Under the pieces are notes generated by a model. It ran no database searches and had not been told where the DNA came from. It saw nothing but the letters and a program-made list of their open reading frames with translations. Below are positions 36,580 through 45,720 of a stretch of 64,000 nucleotides of DNA, piece by piece. The translations under genes and the position numbers were made by a program. This DNA comes from Ktedonospora formicarum. Its GTDB lineage: Bacteria; Chloroflexota; Ktedonobacteria; Ktedonobacterales; Ktedonobacteraceae. The stretch lies in the NCBI RefSeq assembly GCF_016587355.1, contig NZ_BNJF01000001.1, positions 3,873,721 through 3,937,720 of the forward strand, in the 5' to 3' direction. How positions within the stretch are numbered: position 1 is the first letter of the stretch; the number at the start of each line of letters is the position of its first letter.

Positions 36580-37400
36580 CTATCTCTCAGTTTCTTGCTG
36601 GAAATGATAGGAATCGAACAGAAAGTGGTCCTGGAAGCCTATCTGACGATACAGGGGGCGCCCATTTCCGATGCCTGTAATACCGCGATATGATAGCCCA
36701 GATCACGAGCTTCTTGGAGAGCTGTAAGTGTCATGGCAGCGCCGAAGCCTTGCCGCCGCATCTGAGGGATCGTTGCTACATTGTAAATGCCCGCGATCCC
36801 TGCATGCAGCAACAGTACTGAGATGGTAACTGGTTTCTCGTCGACGTAGCCTATATAGTAACGTACAACAGGATCATTCAGGAATTTATCCCCATAATTG
36901 ATGTTAGACAGGTGATGCGCGAATGGCTCGGGAAATTCGAAACCAGCAATCATTGCGTCAATATGGTGTTTGAACGTTTTCTCATTGTCCGCGACTCGGA
37001 TGGTCAACCCGGCTGGATGTTCCATGTGGGCCGCTAAGTGCTGTAGGTCCAGCACCATTGAGCGTACTTCTCCAACCCTGAACCAGCCATTTGTATGTAA
37101 GCTATCTTCTAAGCTGGCACTGCGTATGGATGGACCAACGTCCCAGCTCATAGCGCCGTCAGAGGTCGCCGCTATCTGTGTGAGTGTGGCGTCGATTCTA
37201 TCTTTGGGGGTATCAGGCGTAAATGGAGTATAAACGACCTTATTGAATTGTAGCCGCTCCGTCACAAACCATGCTGCCTCTAATTCATGATAAAACGTGG
37301 CCGCGAAGATATTGCCAAGATAGCTAGTGGCTGTTTGGTACATACTCTCCGTCGCTTTCCCCAAAGAAGGATGCGAAAGGCTTTCTAAGATAACAGGCAT
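36580..37400 (-). CDS. GNAT family acetyltransferase, C-terminal frameshift
   Basis: A two-part protein: a less conserved N-terminal half, then a GNAT domain with IAGIYNVATIPQMRRQGFGAAMTLTAL (acetyl-CoA loop) near residue 200. The literal frame ends at 36639 in MGAPCIVR. Adding one C in the C5 run (36654-36658, plus-strand G) gives MGAPLYRQIGFQDHFLFDSY and a stop at 36580. That restores the Y-x-x-x-G-F end that all GNATs have and a total of 273 residues. Substrate unknown. The divergent region 37401-37894 lies upstream. Confidence 0.75.
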
Positions 37401-37894
37401 TTTCTCTATCTCCTTTACTGACTATAGCAACCAGGCATTGACCGTCGAAATGATAGGCCTATTTCCAACTTTAATCGAAATTGCTTCATATTATTTTACC
37501 TCTCATTGCTTTCATCGGCTCTCGAAGAAGGTTGAGCAAGGTAACGTGAAAGCACATCTTATAGAGAGGAAATAAATAGTTCTGTGCGAATGTATGCAGG
37601 GATCAAGAGGTGCCATTGGGCTTGCCTGCTGCACCTCTTGATCCCTGCGAAGCGCTTTAGCGCTGAGAAATTACTATTTTAGTGGAGCGCCCACAGGCAA
37701 ATAAGAATGCGCCAAGAGTACTACCCAGGGGCCAATATTGAGTTTGCGGACCAAATTCCTTTAAAATTGTCATTATATTGATGCATTAGTGGTCTATACC
37801 AATGAGGGGACTTTGAACACAATGCATAGTACATGTTGATGTGGGGCTGCGTGGATGCAAGCGACCAGCTTATGCAGGTACGAGGAGGTACACC
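37401..37894. other. 494-base divergent spacer with a strong hairpin
   Basis: Between the GNAT and homoserine dehydrogenase genes. No gene seen. It contains an 18-bp perfect inverted repeat at 37596-37648 and a small AGCGC/GCGCT hairpin just after it. Confidence 0.5.
37596..37648. repeat. 18-bp perfect inverted repeat
   Basis: GCAGGGATCAAGAGGTGC (37596-37613) and its exact complement (37631-37648) around a 17-base loop, about 250 bases upstream of the homoserine dehydrogenase start. Not followed by a T-run. Nature unknown. Confidence 0.7.
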
Positions 37895-38974
37895 GTGAAT
37901 ATGGAAACGTACAAACGTGCACATGGATTGACAGAGGTAAAGACCTATAACCTCTGTATTTTGGGGTTTGGGAATGTTGGGCGCGCTCTAGCGCGGCACC
38001 TGCTGACAAAACGTGAGGAGTTGCGCGAGGAGTATGGAATCGAATGGCGTGTAACTGGTATTGCCACTCGGCGACTTGGCTGGATTGTTGATCCACGTGG
38101 GTTGGACCTGGAAGCAATTGCAAGAGGAGAATACCCCGAAGCTAGAGCCTATGAGACTCAAGATGTGCGTGGATGGTTGCAAGAGGCCCAGGCAGATGTG
38201 CTCTTCGAGTTGACTTCAACGAACCCTCAGACGGGACAGCCCGCCATTGATTATATGCGCACGGCCCTCGAACATGGCGCGCATGTGGTGACTGCCAACA
38301 AAGGCCCTGTTGTGCATGCCTATCGGGAGTTAGAGGCGCTCGCACAGAGCAAAGGCAAGCGCTTCCTCTTTGAAGCGACGGTGATGGCAGGCGCTCCTAT
38401 CTTCTCTCTTTATCAGCACACGCTCCCTGCGACCAAGCTGATGCGCTTCCGGGGTCTGCTCAACGCTACATCAAACGTGATCATCCATGAGATGGAGCAG
38501 GGAAAGAGCTTCAATGAGGCCGTGTCGCGAGCTCAGGAGTTAGGAATCACCGAGACGGACCCGACGCTGGATGTAGATGGCTGGGACTCGACCGTAAAGC
38601 TCTGCGCTATCGCGAATGTCTTGATGGAGGTTCCCTTAAAGATAGATGATGTGAAGCGCGAAGGGCTGCGTGAGCTTCAGACTGAAGAGCTACGGCGCGC
38701 CAGGGCAGAGGGGACACCATACAAGCAGGTCGCGACTATTGAGCGCACTGAGCATGGTGTTGTCGCGACGGTATGCACAGAGAAGCTCGAAGCGAGCGAT
38801 CCCCTGGCGGCGGTTAGCCCACCCTCTATGCTGGCGCACATGGAGATGGATATCGTTCCGGGCGGCTTGACAGTGACGCTACACCTTCCCGAAGAGGAGA
38901 CCGCTGGTCCTGATGCGACCGCTTACGATGTGCTGGCAGATTTTATTCGTGCCGTTTCCCCAAAGGGAATATAA
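37895..38974 (+). CDS. hom: homoserine dehydrogenase
   Basis: 359 residues. It reduces aspartate semialdehyde to homoserine with NAD(P)H, feeding methionine and threonine synthesis, which fits metH in the same window. LCILGFGNVGRALARHLL is the Rossmann nucleotide loop. TANKGPVVHAY and FEATVMAGAPIFSLYQHTLP hold the catalytic Lys/Glu region. ITETDPTLDVDGWDSTVKLCAIAN is the substrate site. There is no ACT domain, so it is the short form without allosteric control by threonine. GTG 37895 is chosen because GAGGAGG lies 6 bases upstream. The in-frame ATG 37901 is the alternative. Confidence 0.92.
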   Translation: MNMETYKRAHGLTEVKTYNLCILGFGNVGRALARHLLTKREELREEYGIEWRVTGIATRRLGWIVDPRGLDLEAIARGEYPEARAYETQDVRGWLQEAQADVLFELTSTNPQTGQPAIDYMRTALEHGAHVVTANKGPVVHAYRELEALAQSKGKRFLFEATVMAGAPIFSLYQHTLPATKLMRFRGLLNATSNVIIHEMEQGKSFNEAVSRAQELGITETDPTLDVDGWDSTVKLCAIANVLMEVPLKIDDVKREGLRELQTEELRRARAEGTPYKQVATIERTEHGVVATVCTEKLEASDPLAAVSPPSMLAHMEMDIVPGGLTVTLHLPEEETAGPDATAYDVLADFIRAVSPKGI

Positions 38975-38988
38975 AAGCTAATAGTCTT

Positions 38989-39030
38989 AAGGAGGGGAGT
39001 ACAGACATGTTGCCTGTGCTCCCCTCTTTG
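38989..39030. terminator. bidirectional terminator after hom
   Basis: AGGGGAGTACAG (38993-39004) pairs with CTGTGCTCCCCT (39014-39025) with one G-T pair, then CTTTG. It lies between convergent genes. Confidence 0.75.
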
Positions 39031-39042
39031 CTTTGTGGCTGC

Positions 39043-40707
39043 CTATACTGGCTCGTCGATAGGTGGGAGACCGATGATCGTGATGTTGCGCGGATGCTCA
39101 ACCAGGAAGCGATATTCGACCTTGTATTCGCCGTCGGGTGGAAGGGTAAAGCTCCACGTGGAGAGGGCGAGTTTGGTCTGTTCGGTTGGCGCTGGTTGCA
39201 GGTGGAGCGTCTTGATCTTGACGCGCTCATGCTGCGAGACTGGCAGATGGTCGCGCAGGACTACTTGCCTCGGATAGGCGGCGTAGTTATGGACAGTAAT
39301 GCGGTAGCCATAGGTCAGGCGGCGCAGGTCGCTTTGTAGCAGTACGCCCTTATCCACGCTTCGCTCTGTAAGCTTGCGTTCGACCTTCAGGCTATCATCG
39401 ACGCCAAGGAAGAGCTTGAAGCGCTCAGAGGTCGCTGTTTGCTTAATGCTCGACGTTCCCACATATTCACCCGCCAGGAAAATATGAGTTATTCCAGCGA
39501 GGAGTACGCGCTCAGTTGTGTTGGTAATAGTCGCGCGCAGGTGTACATTGGTCTCAAGTACGGGAGCACTGACGTAATCAAAGGTGCAGGGGAGGCGGTC
39601 GTGCGCGATGGTGGTCTTGTGTGGCGAGCCATTGGAGGGGATATCAACCCGGCGTGCCACGCGGAAGATATAGGCTGTGCCACTACTCTCAACCCGCGCC
39701 GTGGCGATCTCGGCTGGCGCGGAAACGGCGGCTGACGCTGCCCCCACTGCGTAGGTCGTATCCATCTCCTCATCTTCATACTCTTCCGCTGCCATACTCG
39801 CTCTCATGGGCATGGCAAGGCGCTTGGCTGACTGAACTCGCGGAGCGGAGGCGGGCATTGGAGGAGGCATGGGTGTGAAGGTTTCGATATACCAGGGCTT
39901 TAATTCGGGCAGAACGGAAGCCAGGCTGGGGCGCGCGGTCGAAAGCGCGATCTGGACATCGTTCCAGTCCTCATCGGTACGTTGGGTGACCACACCAACA
40001 TAGGTTAGCTCAACCTCGCCCTTATTCCCGTCCTCATCCAGTTCGACCCGGACGTCGTACTGGGGTTGCCATGAGGCACCCGTGACGATATAGGAGATTT
40101 CAAGGGTGATCTCGCCTTCTTGCGCTACCTCAAGAGCGACCACAGCCGCGAGGCGGTCAGGGACATTTGTCTTCTGCTTCTGGGTGTATTCGCGGCGGCG
40201 CGCGTCGATATCCTTCTGGAGGCGCTTGAGTTGTGCCTCTAGATCGAGTGCCTCCTCGGCATCTTGTCCGGATTGCTGCGAGGCAAAGCGAAAGAAATCC
40301 GCGATATCCTGGGACTTTATTTGTCCACGCGCAAGCCCACTTGAAAAGTTAGTCGCCTGGTCACCCAGAGAGCGCAACCATTTGCGGCGATCCTGAAGCG
40401 CGCCCTGGCGTGACTTGAGTAATTGCGACTGTTGCTCAAGTTGCTCGATCTCGACTTCAAGTGTTAGCAGATCATCGCGGGTCGTATAGCTATGGAAGGC
40501 AGTTGTGACATCGACATTGAGAATACGCATCCCTTCTGGTCCTTGACCGGAGGCGCGCAGTGTCTCGCGTATAAATTGTGGCAGATCATTGATGCGCAAT
40601 TCATGTTCGCCGGGGGTCAGGCGTGTATTGCCTCTACGCGTTACAAGGGCGCGGTCATTATAGACCGTGACCTCGGTAATTGGTGCCTGGATATCGATGA
40701 TGTCCAT
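39043..40707 (-). CDS. mucoidy inhibitor MuiA-like (DUF4140/DUF4139) protein
   Basis: 554 residues. The N-terminal DUF4140 part (APITEVTVYNDRALVTRRGN, then LNVDVTTAFHSY) leads into a coiled coil (about residues 80-180). The DUF4139 beta-rich part follows (LEISYIVTGASWQPQYDVRVEL, DWNDVQIALSTARPSLASVLPELKPW). It ends with the anchor-like SLKVERKLTERSVDKG and EHPRNITIIGLPPIDEPV. No signal peptide. The insert around residues 280-340 is rich in Pro, Ala and Met. The family is named for a mucoidy phenotype, and its molecular function is unknown. Confidence 0.87.
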   Translation of the reverse strand: MDIIDIQAPITEVTVYNDRALVTRRGNTRLTPGEHELRINDLPQFIRETLRASGQGPEGMRILNVDVTTAFHSYTTRDDLLTLEVEIEQLEQQSQLLKSRQGALQDRRKWLRSLGDQATNFSSGLARGQIKSQDIADFFRFASQQSGQDAEEALDLEAQLKRLQKDIDARRREYTQKQKTNVPDRLAAVVALEVAQEGEITLEISYIVTGASWQPQYDVRVELDEDGNKGEVELTYVGVVTQRTDEDWNDVQIALSTARPSLASVLPELKPWYIETFTPMPPPMPASAPRVQSAKRLAMPMRASMAAEEYEDEEMDTTYAVGAASAAVSAPAEIATARVESSGTAYIFRVARRVDIPSNGSPHKTTIAHDRLPCTFDYVSAPVLETNVHLRATITNTTERVLLAGITHIFLAGEYVGTSSIKQTATSERFKLFLGVDDSLKVERKLTERSVDKGVLLQSDLRRLTYGYRITVHNYAAYPRQVVLRDHLPVSQHERVKIKTLHLQPAPTEQTKLALSTWSFTLPPDGEYKVEYRFLVEHPRNITIIGLPPIDEPV

Positions 40708-40788
40708 GTATGATCTCCTTTACCATTAATCCCTTGCAGTAAAAGACATTCGTCAATATGACCTCAGCGCGGCTAGTCTGGCTTACTC

Positions 40789-40940
40789 CTTATCCGGAAA
40801 CCTGAGCGCGCTTGTTACAACGAACATCAACGCTGCCTTCGCGGCAGCTAGCGCCAAGCGCTCAGATGTTCGCGCAAGGAGTGCGCGCTAGCCGCGACAG
40901 CGGCGCCGTGCCCTCGTATGGGGGTTGGTTTTCGTATAAG
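40789..40940. repeat. dispersed inverted-repeat element, copy A
   Basis: Ends CTTATCCGGAAACC (40789-40802) and GGTTTTCGTATAAG (40927-40940) form the terminal inverted repeat. The core contains a GCTGCC/GGCAGC hairpin, CGAACATC/GATGTTCG arms and a CGCTAGCCGC block. The longest of six copies in the window at 152 bases. Confidence 0.75.
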
Positions 40941-41042
40941 ATCTTAGACAAATGAAAGGACTGTCCTCTAATACGTATTAACTGCCTCGTAAGTTCCCTC
41001 TACTGCGCGATAAATGCCCTATCTGGCATGATTCGGGTCCAT

Positions 41043-41079
41043 TTCCGAACACTGTTCGAAATATGAACAGAATTCGGAA
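41043..41079 (+). promoter_or_regulatory. composite palindromic operator-like motif (copy 2)
   Basis: TTCCGAACA-C-TGTTCGAAA (41043-41061), then TAT and GAACAGAATTC, matching the motif at 23101-23136 in order and spacing. It also forms a larger hairpin with TTCGGAA at 41073-41079. It lies about 80 bases upstream of the mutS -35 candidate. Confidence 0.5.
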
Positions 41080-41160
41080 TGAGGATAATCATCTCATATG
41101 GGATGACCGGGGTGGCGGGACTTTGAGGCACATGGCGATGGGAGCCTGCATAACCTGCTT

Positions 41161-41187
41161 TTGACATGTGCGTGAGAATAGTATAAT
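41161..41187 (+). promoter_or_regulatory. candidate mutS-mutL promoter
   Basis: Perfect hexamers TTGACA and TATAAT, but the spacer is only 15 bases. Predicted start near 41194, with a leader of about 40 bases. Confidence 0.6.
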
Positions 41188-41234
41188 GTAAGATCCGTCA
41201 ATATTGAAATCTATGTAGCCAGTAGTAGAGGGAA

Positions 41235-43949
41235 ATGAGGTTCATGACGACGCCCGCACGTAAGCAATATCTACGCATCAAGAGCCAGCACACCGATGCG
41301 CTTCTCCTCTATCAGGTGGGAGACTTCTATGAGACCTTTGATGAAGATGCACGTATCGCGGCCCGTGAGCTTCAAATTGTTCTGACGAGCCGTATGTATG
41401 GTAGCGAGGCGGTTCCTCTGGCTGGTATTCCTCTTCATGCCCTCAATAACTATATTGGGAAACTTATCACGGCTGGCTACAAGGTTGCGGTCTGCGAACA
41501 GGTGGGCGAGGTCGTAGGAAGAGGGGTCGTAGATCGTGAGGTTACGCGCATCCTCACAGCGGGCACGCTTTCCGAGCCTAACTTGCTTCCAGCTCGCCAG
41601 AACAATTATCTGGTCGCTATTGCGCAAGGTCGCGTGCAGAGTGGACTTGCTGCGGTCGATGTCAGCACCGGAGAGTTCCTGGTAACATGGTTTCGTGCCG
41701 AGGAGCTACCAGTCGCCCTGGATGCCGAGTTACAGCGCCTCAATCCCGTTGAATGTTTGCTCGCGGATGGCAGCAATCGCGAGGCATTTCACTTTCCAAC
41801 CCGGACGATTACTTTGACGGATTGCCCCGTATCTTTTTTTACCTTCGAGGCTGCTCAGGAGCGCCTCTGTAAGCTTTTTGGTGTGCAATCGCTTGAGGCA
41901 TATGGCTGCGCGCATGTGCCCCAGGCCGTTTCTGCTGCGGGCGCTATCGTGGCCTATCTGGAAAAGATGAATGGTGGTTTGTTGCCATTGCTCACCAGTT
42001 TGCGTTCTTATAACACGACAAACTATATGGTGCTAGATGCACATACGCAGCGTAATCTTGAACTCTTGCAGGGAACCAGGAGCGGTGGCGTGCAAGGGAG
42101 TCTTCTGAGCGTGCTGGATCGTACAATCACGCCGATGGGTGCGCGTCAGGTACGCAAGACGCTGACGCAACCCTTGCTGGATCTTAATGAACTGGATGCG
42201 CGCCTGAGCAGCATTGAGGAACTTTTCGAGAGTCCCGCATTGCGTAGTCGCTTCACTATGTGCCTGCAAGCTTTTAGCGATATGGAGCGGATCTCCGGGC
42301 GTGTGCGCCAGGGAACGGCGACCCGTAATGAAGTTCTGGGCTTGCGTGATAACCTGGAACGCGTGCCAGAATTGCGCGATCTGCTGCTCGGTTGCGACTC
42401 ACTCCTCTTGCGTGAGCTTGCCGATGAGGCGGGCAACTGCCAGGAGGTAATCGATCTTGTGGACGTGGCCTTAATGCGCGCCGGGGATGAGGATGAGGAT
42501 GGCGATGATGGGCGTCTCATTCGCCGAGGATATAACGAGGAACTGGATGCGCTCTATGCCTCCATTTGGGATTCGCGGCGCTGGATGGTGACATTGGAAG
42601 CACGTGAGCGGGCGCGCACAGGCATCAAATCGCTCCGGGTGAGCTACAACAAGGTCTTTGGCTACTATATTGAGGTCAGTAACGCCAACCTCAAGCTTGT
42701 TCCCGATGACTACATGCGCAAGCAAACGCTGGTCAATGCCGAGCGTTTCATCACGCCGGATCTCAAAGAGCATGAGGCGCGTATCCTTAGTGCCGTCGAG
42801 CGCATTGAAGAGATGGAGAAGAGCATCTATAGCGACCTCCTGCGCCAGATCAGCACCTACTATGTGCGTCTCGTCGATACTGCTAGAGTTATCGCGCGAG
42901 TCGATGTCTTGCTCAGCTTCGCAGTAGTTGCTATCCACCAGGGCTATATCAGACCTCAGTTGGAGCAGGGACATGGGCTTGATATCCGTGATGGACGCCA
43001 TCCGGTTGTTGAGTATACCCTCGATGGCGATGTATTTATACCCAACGATACGCAGATGGAGGCCGATGATGGCAAGCGTATCATGTTGCTGACTGGTCCC
43101 AATATGGCGGGTAAGTCAACTTATTTGCGTCAGGTCGCGCTGATCGTGTTGATGGCCCAGATTGGGTGCTTTGTGCCCGCGAAGTATGCGCGCCTGGGAC
43201 TTGTGGATCGCGTCTTCACGCGCGTAGGAGCCGAGGACGATATCGCGGCGGGGAAGAGCACCTTTATGGTTGAGATGGAGGAGACTGGAACCATCTTGCA
43301 CCATGCCACGCGTCATAGCCTGCTGATCCTCGACGAGATCGGACGAGGGACCAGCACCTATGATGGATTGGCAATTGCGCGTGCGGTGGTGGAGCATCTG
43401 CATGATCGTCTGGGCGCGCGTACACTCTTCGCCACCCATTATCATGAATTGGCCTCCCTGGCTGACGAGATGCCACACCTGGGTGTGTATACTATGGCGA
43501 TTAGTGGCGAGGATGAGGGGAGCAGCATTGTTTTCCTGCATCGCGTAATCGAGGGCTGCGCGGGTCGCAGCTATGGTGTGCATGTGGCGCGGCTGGCTGG
43601 TATGCCCATGAGCATCGTCGAGCGTGCGGAAGAGGTTCTGCGTCAGCTTGAGGAGGGGCAGCAGATGAGCGAGAGTCGTCTGATCCTATTACCGGAGAGC
43701 AAGGAGACAGCAGAGCGTAATGGTCAGGCTCGAATCGCGGAAGAAGCCGTAAGCTACCAGGGAGATGTTTACTGGCAGAGCGAGGAGGCACGCCGGGTTG
43801 CTAGCCGCCTGGAGGCAGGCGAAGAGCTTGACGCCAGCACGTTTAATGCCTACGCCATAACACCACTGGATGCCTTAAACCTGCTTTTCTTGAGTCAGCG
43901 CTGTAGCGCCGAGCGCAAGCATACGCGGGAAATGGAGCGCAAAGCATGA
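41235..43949 (+). CDS. mutS: DNA mismatch repair protein MutS
   Basis: 904 residues, full length. It recognises mismatches and small loops and triggers repair with MutL. The N-terminal mismatch-binding domain carries LLLYQVGDFYETFDEDA, the equivalent of the GxFYE motif with the Phe and Glu that contact the mismatch. The ATPase has LLTGPNMAGKSTYLRQ (Walker A, about residue 618), LLILDEIGRGTSTYDGLA (Walker B) and FATHYHEL (switch His). The start is either ATG 41235 or ATG 41244, with GAGGGAA and GAGG as the respective ribosome sites. It overlaps mutL by ATGA. Confidence 0.96.
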   Translation: MRFMTTPARKQYLRIKSQHTDALLLYQVGDFYETFDEDARIAARELQIVLTSRMYGSEAVPLAGIPLHALNNYIGKLITAGYKVAVCEQVGEVVGRGVVDREVTRILTAGTLSEPNLLPARQNNYLVAIAQGRVQSGLAAVDVSTGEFLVTWFRAEELPVALDAELQRLNPVECLLADGSNREAFHFPTRTITLTDCPVSFFTFEAAQERLCKLFGVQSLEAYGCAHVPQAVSAAGAIVAYLEKMNGGLLPLLTSLRSYNTTNYMVLDAHTQRNLELLQGTRSGGVQGSLLSVLDRTITPMGARQVRKTLTQPLLDLNELDARLSSIEELFESPALRSRFTMCLQAFSDMERISGRVRQGTATRNEVLGLRDNLERVPELRDLLLGCDSLLLRELADEAGNCQEVIDLVDVALMRAGDEDEDGDDGRLIRRGYNEELDALYASIWDSRRWMVTLEARERARTGIKSLRVSYNKVFGYYIEVSNANLKLVPDDYMRKQTLVNAERFITPDLKEHEARILSAVERIEEMEKSIYSDLLRQISTYYVRLVDTARVIARVDVLLSFAVVAIHQGYIRPQLEQGHGLDIRDGRHPVVEYTLDGDVFIPNDTQMEADDGKRIMLLTGPNMAGKSTYLRQVALIVLMAQIGCFVPAKYARLGLVDRVFTRVGAEDDIAAGKSTFMVEMEETGTILHHATRHSLLILDEIGRGTSTYDGLAIARAVVEHLHDRLGARTLFATHYHELASLADEMPHLGVYTMAISGEDEGSSIVFLHRVIEGCAGRSYGVHVARLAGMPMSIVERAEEVLRQLEEGQQMSESRLILLPESKETAERNGQARIAEEAVSYQGDVYWQSEEARRVASRLEAGEELDASTFNAYAITPLDALNLLFLSQRCSAERKHTREMERKA

Positions 43950-45715
43950 GTCAGCTAGTGGAGCAGGAGCGATATGGAGAGCGTAAACCTATTATCGTCT
44001 TGCCAGATGAGGTCGCCGAGCGTATTGCCGCTGGTGAGGTTATCGAGCGGCCTGCCTCGGTCATTAAAGAGCTGATCGAGAATGCTCTAGATGCCCAGGC
44101 GCGCGACATCAAGATTGAGGTGCGTGGCGGTGGTCTGCTTCTGATGCGAGTGAGCGATGATGGTATTGGTATGCCTGAAGATGATCTAGAGCGTGCCTGC
44201 CTGCGCCATAGTACCAGCAAGCTTACTACCGTTGAGGATCTGGAGCGCCTGGGTACGCTCGGTTTTCGCGGCGAGGCGCTGGCGAGTATCGCTACCATTG
44301 CCGAGATGACTTTGCAAAGCCGGGCGAGCGAGACAGCAGAAGAGGATGCTGAGCAGCCCGCAAGCTGGATTACATTACGGGGTGGAGAGGTCATCGAGCG
44401 TGGGCTCAAGGCGCGCCTGCCCGGCACCACGGTTACTGTGCGCGACCTCTTCTACAATGTCCCGGCCCGGCTCAAGTTTATGCGGGGAGCGCGTACCGAG
44501 AATGGACATATCCTGCAACTGGTGCGTCGTACCGCCCTGGGTTATCCAGGTGTACGTTTTACCCTGGTTCTTGATGAGCATATCGCGCTTCAGACCAGTG
44601 GCTCTGGCGACCTCAAAGCCGCGCTGACTGAGATCTATGCCTTACCCCTGAACGAGATGCTCCATGAGGTCGAGCGTGGCGTGGGCGAGAATTGCCGTGT
44701 GCATGGCTATGTAGGTAATCGTGTGCTCGCGCAAAGTGGACGGCAGTATGTCACACTCTTTGTTAATGGGCGCTGGGTGCAGTCGCGAGCGCTCTATGAG
44801 GCACTTGAGAAGGGTTATCGCAGCCTCCTTCCCAAGGGCAAGCACCCTCTGCTGATTCTGTATATCGAAGTCGCACCGGACGAGGTCGATGTGAATGTGC
44901 ATCCCGCCAAGATCGAGGTACGCCTGGCACGCGAGCAGGAGGTACTCAATCTGCTGACTGAGGCTATCCAGGCGGTTTTGGAGCGTAGTCCCATCTTACC
45001 GGAGGAGGTGCGCTTTCCTGGGCCAATGCTGGCGAACCAGCGCCGTCTGCCTGGTCCGCGCCGTCGAGGCTTGCATGTGAGCGAGACAGCGCGTGAGTAT
45101 CTGGCTGAGGCTGCTCCTGTTGATTCGGCGGAGATTATTGCCCAGTTGAAGCCTCTGGCCCAGTTGCAGCGTGCCGTCATCCTGGCGGAGGCCCCCGATG
45201 GCAGCCTCTATCTGGTTGATCAACATCGCGCGCATGAGCGCGTGATCTATGAACATCTGCGCAAGACCTATGCCGCTGGTCTGGATGGAGGAGAGGAGGC
45301 GAATGGGCATATGCTCTTAGAGCCAGTCATCGTCGAAATGAAGCGTCATCAGGCCGAGATGTTGGAGGCGCGCTTGCCAATGTTGCGCGGACTGGGATTG
45401 GAGTGTGAGCGCTTCGGTGGAAGAAGCTTTCTGGTCCGTTCAGTCCCCGCTGGCGAGGGCTATGAGCAGTTGGCATCTTATGCGCAAGAATTAGTGGAGA
45501 TAGCCGCAGAGGATAATGAGGAGTGGGAGCAGAGCCTGCTCATTGGCCTATCGTGTCGCTCGGCACTCCGGCGAGGGCGTGAACTTAGCCAGGGTGAGCA
45601 GCGATCTCTGCTGGCATCTCTGGCGCGCGTACAAGTGCCCGCCGCCTGCCCACATGGGAGCCCTATTCTATTACACTACAGCCGTAGTTTCCTTATTGAG
45701 AAGTTTGACTGGTAA
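43946..45715 (+). CDS. mutL: DNA mismatch repair endonuclease MutL
   Basis: 589 residues. The N-terminal GHKL ATPase is clear (AERIAAGEVIERPASVIKEL, ENALDAQA, SDDGIGM, GTLGFRGEALASI). The C-terminal domain holds DQHRAHERVIYE near residue 425, the nicking-endonuclease motif DQHA(x)2E(x)4E with Ala changed to Arg, and ACPHGSP near residue 570. This is the MutH-independent type. It starts within the last codon of mutS (ATGA), so translation is coupled. Ends 6 bases from the convergent membrane protein gene. Confidence 0.95.
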   Translation: MSQLVEQERYGERKPIIVLPDEVAERIAAGEVIERPASVIKELIENALDAQARDIKIEVRGGGLLLMRVSDDGIGMPEDDLERACLRHSTSKLTTVEDLERLGTLGFRGEALASIATIAEMTLQSRASETAEEDAEQPASWITLRGGEVIERGLKARLPGTTVTVRDLFYNVPARLKFMRGARTENGHILQLVRRTALGYPGVRFTLVLDEHIALQTSGSGDLKAALTEIYALPLNEMLHEVERGVGENCRVHGYVGNRVLAQSGRQYVTLFVNGRWVQSRALYEALEKGYRSLLPKGKHPLLILYIEVAPDEVDVNVHPAKIEVRLAREQEVLNLLTEAIQAVLERSPILPEEVRFPGPMLANQRRLPGPRRRGLHVSETAREYLAEAAPVDSAEIIAQLKPLAQLQRAVILAEAPDGSLYLVDQHRAHERVIYEHLRKTYAAGLDGGEEANGHMLLEPVIVEMKRHQAEMLEARLPMLRGLGLECERFGGRSFLVRSVPAGEGYEQLASYAQELVEIAAEDNEEWEQSLLIGLSCRSALRRGRELSQGEQRSLLASLARVQVPAACPHGSPILLHYSRSFLIEKFDW

Positions 45716-45720
45716 GCAAG

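Larger units (their letters stand above)
40708..41234. other. 527-base regulatory spacer upstream of mutS
   Basis: No gene. It holds the inverted-repeat element at 40789-40940, the composite palindrome at 41043-41079 and the promoter candidate at 41161-41187. Confidence 0.6.

Noticed and set aside
41043..41079. A classical Gram-positive LexA (CGAAC-N4-GTTCG) box
   Set aside because: The spacing between half sites is three bases instead of four, so it is kept only as an operator-like motif of unknown owner.
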